From: Acidobacteriota bacterium
GTDB taxonomy: Bacteria; Acidobacteriota; Terriglobia; Terriglobales; Acidobacteriaceae
Assembly: GCA_021819255.1 (NCBI GenBank)
Contig: JAKART010000023.1
Span: 1-12,762, forward strand
Direction: 5' to 3'
DNA: 12,762 nt
This document shows, piece by piece, positions 7,073 to 12,762 of the stretch (positions within the stretch are counted from its first letter, which is position 1; each line of letters opens with the position of its first letter). Position numbers and translations under genes: made by a program. A model generated the notes under the pieces. The model worked only from the letters and a program-made list of their open reading frames with translations, did no database searches and was not told the origin of the DNA.

Positions 7073-8788
7073 CTACGGCTCGGCGTCTGTGTCCTGCAAC
7101 TGGGACTCGTTGGCGCCCGGTTGACCGGCACGCGCGAACTCGCTCCCGTCCCTCGGGCCGATCATCGGCAGGTTCGGAGCGTAGGAGCGATAGACGCTGA
7201 TGTGGAAACAGGCTTGGTGAAACTCCTCTTCCACGTCCAGTTTGCCCTGTTGCATCAGAGGCCGCAGATAGAGGCGCATCCAGGCGACCTCGGTTCTCGT
7301 CATCCCATGTTTACCGAAGTCCATGGCTTCGCCGGTAAGGTGAGGCGAGGCCAGATCGCCCTCAATCCCTGCGGCATTGCCGTTCACCCGGCGCAGCCGC
7401 AACTGGTAGGCCACGGTCCGCACCGCTGAATTTACCTGCAACGGCTGATGGAACCGGGCATAGTAAGCGCGGGCAATGTTGGCGGCAAACAGCACCGTCC
7501 ACGGCCGCGCGCAGCGCCGGTCGCTCTCCATCTCGGGATTCAGCCGCAACGCAGAGCTTTCCGGGAAGTCCACCAGCATGTGTTCGGCGCGCATCTGGCG
7601 CAGCTCGGTATTGTCTGCAATGCGATTCAGCCCCTCGGCATCAGCGATCAGGTTCTGGTGCTCCAGAATCTCCCGCGACCCGCGCAGAGGCAGCGTTCTC
7701 ACCAGACGCCCGCGGCGGTACAACACAGGCCGATCGATGGGACCAACCAGAGGCGAGACGGAAGCCTGCTCCCCTTCCAGCGCCGGTCGCTCCTGCATGC
7801 CGGTCCCAATTGCCGGGATCACGCTGCGGCCGGAGCCTTCGGGCTGGGCCGGCGCCGGTACCGCCCCTGCCGCGTCTGGCTCGGCAGCGGGTGAGGTTTC
7901 ATGCCCTTGGGTCAGGCTTACATCTTCATCGGGATGCGCTACCCCGGTGGCGTAGGCTCCCGCCATGAAGGGCTCGATCGAGTCCTGGGCAGCCTCGATC
8001 TCCGAGCTGGGATTCGAGCTTGTCCCTGGCTCGGCTGCACGCACAAATTCGTTCACTGGGACAGATCGCTTGCGCGATGCCTGGCCCGTGGATGGTCCAG
8101 ATTCATGCCCGGAGGCCTGGCCGCGCGTCTGGTCCAGGACCTCAGCGGCGACAATCGGCTGCTGTTCGGCCCTCGGCTCTGCGGAGTATCTCAGGGCTTC
8201 ACCTCTCCTTGCCTGGGCCAGAACCTCCGGCTCGCTGCCGCTGCCACGGCGCGGGCGGCGTCCATGGCGCAGGTTCGCCCGATGCGCCTTGGGCGCACGG
8301 CGCTTGGCTGCAGGGCTGCTTCGGGCCATGCGGACGCTGGCGGTATGGAGCGGCTGGCGGCGGGAATGCAGTTGGCGCCGATGGACTTCCACTGCCCTCA
8401 GTCGCGCGGCAGAGGTTGGTTGCGGCCGGCCACGCTCCGCTCTGGTTTGTTCATGCTTGGCTGTGGCTTGTTCACGCTTCGCTGCGGAGGAGGAGACGAG
8501 CTCTTTGCGCGCAGAAGCGGGATGCGTCGTTGGGCGAGGCCTCAGGCCGGCACGGCTGGAGCGGGGTGAGGTTCGGGATGCGACGGTTGTAGCCGGAGCC
8601 TGGTGAGCGCGGCGCGCGGCTCGGCGATGAATATGCGGCGACGTGTACTCGGTGGGATGCGCCGAAGCTCCCATGCAGACCACGATGGTCCCGATCAGGC
8701 TCAGTGCGGAGAGCAGCGCCCGCACGCGCGAAGCCCTCTTTCCGCGCGCGCACCTTCTCCACGAAGCGTAGCCCAACTGCATCGTCAT
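7073..8788 (-). CDS. Secreted LAS/M15-like metallopeptidase-domain protein with Arg-rich linker (DUF5715-like)
   Basis: The 571-residue product starts with a signal peptide: basic n-region (residues 10-23), hydrophobic ALLSALSLIGTIVVCMG and a likely cut after A43 in ASA-HP. Residues about 44-180 are Arg/His/Ala/Ser-rich and very basic; about 181-345 are acidic, Glu/Ser/Pro-rich. The C-terminal domain (about 348-571) carries SPHLTGEAMDF, giving H483 and D490 (HxxxxxxD), and EEFH, giving E521 and H524 (ExxH). These are the zinc and catalytic residues of LAS enzymes such as D-Ala-D-Ala carboxypeptidases. H529 in CFHIS could be an alternative ligand. I infer a periplasmic enzyme acting on peptidoglycan peptides; substrate unknown. 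It resembles a family I recall as DUF5715, unverified. The frame is open to 8962, but 8788 gives the signal peptide; an in-frame ATG at 8839 is less likely. It follows the RDD gene and converges with gatB. Confidence 0.8.
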   Translation of the reverse strand: MTMQLGYASWRRCARGKRASRVRALLSALSLIGTIVVCMGASAHPTEYTSPHIHRRAARRAHQAPATTVASRTSPRSSRAGLRPRPTTHPASARKELVSSSAAKREQATAKHEQTRAERGRPQPTSAARLRAVEVHRRQLHSRRQPLHTASVRMARSSPAAKRRAPKAHRANLRHGRRPRRGSGSEPEVLAQARRGEALRYSAEPRAEQQPIVAAEVLDQTRGQASGHESGPSTGQASRKRSVPVNEFVRAAEPGTSSNPSSEIEAAQDSIEPFMAGAYATGVAHPDEDVSLTQGHETSPAAEPDAAGAVPAPAQPEGSGRSVIPAIGTGMQERPALEGEQASVSPLVGPIDRPVLYRRGRLVRTLPLRGSREILEHQNLIADAEGLNRIADNTELRQMRAEHMLVDFPESSALRLNPEMESDRRCARPWTVLFAANIARAYYARFHQPLQVNSAVRTVAYQLRLRRVNGNAAGIEGDLASPHLTGEAMDFGKHGMTRTEVAWMRLYLRPLMQQGKLDVEEEFHQACFHISVYRSYAPNLPMIGPRDGSEFARAGQPGANESQLQDTDAEP

Positions 8789-8796
8789 GTTTTCAG

Positions 8797-8804
8797 ATTT
8801 TATA
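8797..8804 (-). promoter_or_regulatory. TATAAAAT -10-like element before the secreted peptidase gene
   Basis: TATAAAAT (8804-8797 on the minus strand) ends 8 bases before the ATG at 8788. There is no Shine-Dalgarno in those 8 bases and no convincing -35. The geometry is like that in front of gatB and suggests a separate promoter giving a leaderless or near-leaderless mRNA, rather than only read-through from the RDD gene. If translation began at 8839 instead, this element would lie inside the coding region. Confidence 0.45.
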
Positions 8805-8906
8805 CGGGTGGCCGCGAAGCCGCCGAGCCCTTTCAGCATATAGCCGCAGGCTCGATCAGGAGAAGTATCGGCAAAGATTCGTGCAGCGCACAGGGGAGGC
8901 CGCCCC

Positions 8907-10451
8907 TCAGTACTTTCGGGGATACATTCGTGACATTCGATCATGCCAGCCAAGGCTGTCATGGTCCAGCAGCATCCAGACCAGGCCCAGGCCGAGCGGG
9001 CAGGCTGCCAAGGCCGTCGATATCAATCGGCGGCGCATCGCCCGGCGAGAAGGAGTTCTCTCCTGAAACGTACAGAAGGCCAGTCGCGCCATGCGCATTC
9101 CCGGCGTCGCCTCATTGAAAGTAAAGAACAACACCTGATAGACCAGCGCGAAGACCGCAAAGGCCGCTGCGGCTGAGCCGCCCAACACTGGCCATGGCAT
9201 CTGCTGCAACTTGCTCTCGCTGAGCTTCATTCCCAGCAAGGAAGACGTTGCCAGGCTCAAGGCGACACACAGCAGATCCACTCCCACCGCAGCCATGCGG
9301 CGCCGCGCCGAGGCTGCATAGAGGGGCTGATCGGGGTGAAGCTGCTCCTCCATCGCCGGCGAGATCACCACTCGGGTCTCGGCGGCCGGTCCTGCGCCCA
9401 GCATCATCCCCTGCCAGAGCGGAGCATCCACGGGAGATGATGCCGGCGTGACTGGTTCTGGCCCGGTTGAGATCTGTTCGAGCTCCACTTCGAAGATGCG
9501 AAGCTGGGAGGTCGGCATTGCCTCCGTCCGTGACGCCGGCTCTGCGCTCTGGGGGAGATCTGCAGGCAGGGCGCCGTTACCGCGCAAGGGACCCTCGGCC
9601 AGCCGCGGACGAGCTTTGCGCGCCGCTACCAGCTCGCGAGGAAATTCAATGATATTGGTTGGGATCGGCTGTGGCTGCAACAAGATATCGTCGAACTCCG
9701 GAGACCTGCGGAACTCAATCTCTTCCTCCAGTTCGGCGAGTTCTTCGGCGCCCGCAGGCCCTTGCGGCGAGGGAAGGTAGTGAGTCTCGGCGGGCAGAGC
9801 CAGTTCCACTCCATCGTGAAGACGAACCTGCAACGGAGCCGGGCCCGACGGATCGGTTGCGCCCTCCCCGTGATGGAGGGCGATCTCTGCCGGAGCTGCT
9901 TGCTCATCAGGTGGCTGGAGGGGCAGCCAGGCCGAGAACTCCTCTGCCTGAGCATGAGATGGGCTTCGGCCTCCGGCCGAAGGACGGAGCGTCTCTGCCG
10001 ACGGCCCTGACGCCGGCGGCAAAACCGCTTCCGGCAGGGGAGCGTTCACGAACAACCCGCCGGGCTGCGCCGGAGTTGTCTTTGGCTGCCATTGCTCAAG
10101 CTCCTTCAGGAGTTGGCCCTGTGCCGCGGCAACGGCCTGTGCATTGCGTGAGGCCACCTCCGCCTGGGCCTGCGCCTGCTGCACCGCGCGCTCGGCCTCT
10201 CGAGCGAGAAACTCGCGATAGCTCTGGCTCTTCCGATACCTTGCCGCAACCGCGTCGCGCACCCGGGCTACCTCCGGCGGAGCCTCCGGGCGCGCCGGCA
10301 CTGCCTGTACCTGCTGGCTGGGTAAGGCTGAGCGGCGGCGGCGATGCGCCGCCAAGCGTTCGGCGGCGAGCTGCTTCAAGGCGCTGCGGCGGCTCAACCC
10401 GGCCGGCAGGAGGGCCTCGGATGGATCTTCGCGTTGCGCCGCACTGCTCAT
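8907..10451 (-). CDS. RDD family membrane protein with long soluble N-terminal region
   Basis: The 514-residue product ends in an RDD domain (about 378-514). It contains SARRRMAAVGVDLL with a first membrane segment (about 388-406), a second at about 422-444 followed by FNEATPGMRMARL, a third at about 476-495, and the typical closing LGWHDRMSRMYPRKY. RDD proteins are poorly understood inner-membrane proteins; some are linked to ion or solute transport. The N-terminal 375 residues lack membrane segments and are presumably cytoplasmic: a basic start (21-41), an Ala/Gln/Glu coiled-coil-like helix (60-121), a Pro-rich linker, and two ordered-looking islands at 266-288 (NIIEFPRELVAARKARP) and 315-327 (SQLRIFEVELEQI). 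The ATG at 10451 follows an A-rich leader; the nearest Shine-Dalgarno-like AAGGA is 14 bases away, rather far. The gene is divergent from lptD and upstream of the secreted peptidase gene by 118 bases. Confidence 0.85.
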   Translation of the reverse strand: MSSAAQREDPSEALLPAGLSRRSALKQLAAERLAAHRRRRSALPSQQVQAVPARPEAPPEVARVRDAVAARYRKSQSYREFLAREAERAVQQAQAQAEVASRNAQAVAAAQGQLLKELEQWQPKTTPAQPGGLFVNAPLPEAVLPPASGPSAETLRPSAGGRSPSHAQAEEFSAWLPLQPPDEQAAPAEIALHHGEGATDPSGPAPLQVRLHDGVELALPAETHYLPSPQGPAGAEELAELEEEIEFRRSPEFDDILLQPQPIPTNIIEFPRELVAARKARPRLAEGPLRGNGALPADLPQSAEPASRTEAMPTSQLRIFEVELEQISTGPEPVTPASSPVDAPLWQGMMLGAGPAAETRVVISPAMEEQLHPDQPLYAASARRRMAAVGVDLLCVALSLATSSLLGMKLSESKLQQMPWPVLGGSAAAAFAVFALVYQVLFFTFNEATPGMRMARLAFCTFQERTPSRRAMRRRLISTALAACPLGLGLVWMLLDHDSLGWHDRMSRMYPRKY

Positions 10452-10560
10452 CTTCTTTTTTACGATCCTTGCTATTTCTTTTTACTGTTTTTGCTGTTCA
10501 CAGAGCCAGGAGCCCGCCGCGCAGGCGAGCCGAGCCGGAGAATCGTCTAAGCTGAAAGCA
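10452..10560. promoter_or_regulatory. Divergent promoter region between the RDD gene and lptD
   Basis: The 109-base gap holds an AT-rich pocket (about 10452-10500) that is pyrimidine-rich on the plus strand and purine-rich on the minus strand, unlike the GC-rich surroundings, as expected where promoters for both divergent genes lie. No individual -10/-35 pair is convincing. TAAGCT at 10548-10553, 7 bases before the candidate GTG start of lptD, is a weak -10 candidate. Confidence 0.4.
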
Positions 10561-12762
10561 GTGGAAGGGTTGATCCAATCTCTCAGTTGCCAAGCCTTAA
10601 CGGGTCAGTCTGGAACCTGCGGCCCCAGCGGCTTCACCCGGCCATGTCTTCGGCGGAGCGGATGGGCCATTCACCTCGTTCTTCTTCTCATAACTACCAT
10701 CCTCCTGGCCGCAGGTCATCCACATCTCGAGGCGCAGGGCGTAACGCAGAAGGAACTCCCCAAGGCTTCCGTGCCAAATCAGAACGCAGCGGGCGGCGTC
10801 TCCTCATCCTCTTCCAGTGAATCGTCCGGCAGTCCGGATGCGGATAACATCCCGGATCTGAGCAAGATTCCGCGCGCCTCGCCTCTGCCCTCCGAGCAGC
10901 CGCCCCGGACGGCGGTTATCGAAGCGGACAAGGAGACACGCCATGGCGGCATCTTCGATGCCCGCGGAGACGCCAAACTCACCTATGGGGGCCATGTACT
11001 GAAGGCTGACAATCTCTCCTGGAACCAGGCCACCGATGACGTCACGGCAACCGGCCATGTGGAACTCAGCGGTGGAGTCAACAACGAACATATCCGCGCC
11101 TCGCACGGCATCTACAATCTGCGCACCCAGACGGGCCGTTTTTATGATGTCCATGGCTCCGTCGGCCTGTTCCGGTCTACCAGCACGGAAACGGTGAATA
11201 CCAACGCCGGCCTGGCCGCCACCAACGCCTCCCATGCGCGTGGCTACCAGAACTCCAACCCGTTTGTCTTTCAGGGCAGCCTGGTGGTGAAGACCACTCC
11301 CACTGCGTACACGATCTACAACGGCTCGGTGACCACTTGTCTTCTCCCGGATCCGGACTGGCAGCTCTTTTCCGGCAAGATTGCGGTCGATAGCGGACCG
11401 GGCGGAAAGGCCAGTGCAGCCGACTCCACCTTCAAGCTCATCGGCTTGCCGCTGCTTTTTCTTCCCTACGTGACTCATCCGGTGGACACCTCCCAGCGCC
11501 AATCGGGTGTGCTGATTCCAGAGGTTGGCTACTCCACCGCCAGCAAAAACACCGGTTCCAAGGGCATCACGCTGGGAGATCAGTACTATCAGGTTCTTGG
11601 ACCCTCCGCCGATCTCACCCTGGGTTTGCTCTACTACTCGCTGCGCGGCTGGTCAGAGGATGGATCCTTCCGCTACAAAGGCATGGGGCAAAACTTCTTC
11701 ACCACCCAGTTCTCCGCCTTGCAGGACCGCGGCTTCTATGCGCCGGGGGTGAATGCAGCCGGACAGACGGTTGAGGTCTATAACAACCAGGGAGGGGAGG
11801 ATATCTACGCCAGCTTTCGCCGCCAGTTCTCCCCCACGCTGCGTGCAGCGGGCGATGGCCAATATCTCAACTCCTTCATCTATCAGGAGGCCTTCGCCGA
11901 GGACTTCAGCCAGGCCATCAGCACGGACATTACCTCCGTCGCCTATCTGATCGATCAGAAGAATGGCTTCTCCTACGATGCGCGCGTGGACCGCTATCAG
12001 GGACTCAAGATCGTGCCAACCGACTTCAGCCCGGGAGAACAGGTGAACATCTTCCACGCTCCATCGCTGGATCTCAGCGGGCTTGATCGTCCCATTCCCG
12101 GCACGCCCCTGCTGTGGAGCTTTACCGGCAGCGCCGCCGGACTCAAACGAATCGACCCGAAGTTTTCGACCGGCCTGGTGGGACGTTTGGACCTGCGCCC
12201 CGAGCTTTCTCTTCCTCTGCGCTTTGACGGCTGGCACATGCTGGCCAATCTGGCGGCGCGGGATACTTTCTACGGCCGCTCGCAGGAGCCTGTTCAAAAC
12301 ACCAGCGGAGGCGCGACCATCGGCACCGGCACGGCGATCGTAGAGCTCAATACGCCGCTCAATCGGACAGATGCTGATCTCAGCCTCGACATCCGCCCAC
12401 CGGTTCTGGAGCGCACCTTCACGGTCCCTTCGCGTTGGCAGTGGCTATTGGGCGATCAGGTCCGCCATACCATCGAGCCCGAGATTACGTACCGGCGCAC
12501 GGCCGGCATTGACAACTTTCATTCGGTGCTGCGCTTTGACGGCGTTGACCTGGCCAGCGACACCAACGAGGTTCTTTACGGAGTCACCCAGCACCTCTAC
12601 TTCCGTCCCCATGCCAAGGCTCCCCCAAAGCCCAAGCCTGGTTGCCCGGCGACGCCGCCTGCGCCCCATGGCGCCGTCACATCCGCGCCAGAGGTCGACA
12701 TGGACGATCTCACCACCGGCCATCCATCGGGAGCGAACCCCGATGGAATTCCCAAAGAGGAA
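10561..12762 (+). CDS. lptD: LPS-assembly outer-membrane protein LptD, 3' end outside window
   Basis: LptD is the outer-membrane barrel of the Lpt machine that, with LptE, places lipopolysaccharide in the outer leaflet. The open frame gives at least 734 codons to the window edge. It shows a signal-peptide core LVLLLITTILLAAG (10675-10716), a Ser-rich linker (about 10801-10830), an LptA/OstA-like N-domain (about 10906-11160: IFDARGDAKLTYGGHVLKAD, DDVTATGHVEL) and the barrel domain from about 11440. The latter includes LPLLFLPYVTHPVD, HTIEPEITYRR and VLRFDGVDLASDTNEVLYGVTQHLYF. A Pro-rich, then acidic stretch (from about 12615) is probably a surface loop. No in-frame ATG occurs between 10441 and about 11683. 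GTG at 10561 is given as start; TTG at 10570 is the only other standard choice. Either leaves an unusually long segment before the signal core, so a frameshift or assembly error at the 5' end is possible. Confidence 0.9.
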   Translation, partial: MEGLIQSLSCQALTGQSGTCGPSGFTRPCLRRSGWAIHLVLLLITTILLAAGHPHLEAQGVTQKELPKASVPNQNAAGGVSSSSSSESSGSPDADNIPDLSKIPRASPLPSEQPPRTAVIEADKETRHGGIFDARGDAKLTYGGHVLKADNLSWNQATDDVTATGHVELSGGVNNEHIRASHGIYNLRTQTGRFYDVHGSVGLFRSTSTETVNTNAGLAATNASHARGYQNSNPFVFQGSLVVKTTPTAYTIYNGSVTTCLLPDPDWQLFSGKIAVDSGPGGKASAADSTFKLIGLPLLFLPYVTHPVDTSQRQSGVLIPEVGYSTASKNTGSKGITLGDQYYQVLGPSADLTLGLLYYSLRGWSEDGSFRYKGMGQNFFTTQFSALQDRGFYAPGVNAAGQTVEVYNNQGGEDIYASFRRQFSPTLRAAGDGQYLNSFIYQEAFAEDFSQAISTDITSVAYLIDQKNGFSYDARVDRYQGLKIVPTDFSPGEQVNIFHAPSLDLSGLDRPIPGTPLLWSFTGSAAGLKRIDPKFSTGLVGRLDLRPELSLPLRFDGWHMLANLAARDTFYGRSQEPVQNTSGGATIGTGTAIVELNTPLNRTDADLSLDIRPPVLERTFTVPSRWQWLLGDQVRHTIEPEITYRRTAGIDNFHSVLRFDGVDLASDTNEVLYGVTQHLYFRPHAKAPPKPKPGCPATPPAPHGAVTSAPEVDMDDLTTGHPSGANPDGIPKEE

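Noticed and set aside
7901..8606. Several overlapping plus-strand frames of 190-222 codons opposite the peptidase linker
   Set aside because: All arise opposite the repetitive Arg/Ala-rich linker, and three competing frames in the same place are typical of GC-rich shadows. The minus frame has the signal peptide and catalytic domain.
8892..8907. Small hairpin AGGGG/CCCCT at the RDD stop codon as a terminator
   Set aside because: Five pairs only, overlaps the stop codon and lacks a U-tract; it would not be expected to stop transcription efficiently.
9659..10555. Plus-strand open frame of 298 codons opposite the RDD gene
   Set aside because: Low-complexity Pro/Arg/Ala translation, without family features; the RDD domain is on the other strand.
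10804..12297. Minus-strand open frames opposite lptD
   Set aside because: LptD signatures run in an unbroken plus-strand frame through this region; the antisense frames show nothing recognisable.
1..12762. Mobile element, CRISPR array, tRNA or prophage attachment site
   Set aside because: No transposase-like frame, spaced direct repeats, tRNA cloverleaf or long terminal inverted repeats were seen. The gene content is conserved core functions.

Overview
The window is a GC-rich, densely coded piece of a bacterial chromosome with the character of a core region. I see no mobile element, CRISPR array, tRNA or rRNA. A Gram-negative, outer-membrane-bearing organism is indicated by LptD, and amidotransferase-dependent aminoacylation of Gln and/or Asn tRNA by GatB. 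The style of LptD, the long-tailed RDD protein, the secreted LAS-type peptidase with an Arg-rich linker and the enlarged Mfd all suggest Acidobacteriota (Terriglobia/Acidobacteriaceae-like). That assignment is an inference from protein character, not from a database search.

Layout, left to right. (1) Positions 1-177 (+) hold the 3' end of rpmB (ribosomal protein L28). (2) A hairpin terminator at 211-230 separates it from a minus-strand run read as mfd (5319-1276), ridA (1178-756) and msrB (670-257). These are a transcription-repair coupling factor, a reactive-intermediate deaminase and a methionine sulfoxide reductase, plausibly a damage and oxidative-stress group. (3) A 182-base divergent intergenic region (5320-5501) precedes gatB (5502-6989, +). 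(4) gatB converges on two minus-strand envelope genes: a secreted LAS/M15-like metallopeptidase (8788-7073) and, upstream of it, an RDD-family membrane protein with a long soluble N-terminus (10451-8907). (5) Divergent from the RDD gene, lptD (LPS-assembly outer-membrane protein) runs off the right edge on the plus strand. It has no in-frame ATG near its 5' end.

The right half is therefore envelope-oriented (peptidase, membrane protein, LptD), and the left half is information processing and protein/DNA repair. All intergenic gaps are shorter than 300 bases. I found no clearly new biological system. The points most worth following are: an extended -10 element with a palindrome just before gatB, suggesting leaderless transcription; a strong Shine-Dalgarno/ATG out of frame upstream of ridA, with a 9-bp tandem duplication carrying ridA's start codon; the non-ATG or frameshifted 5' end of lptD; a disordered insertion of about 100 residues in the Mfd C-terminal domain; and the charge-segregated linker of the secreted peptidase.
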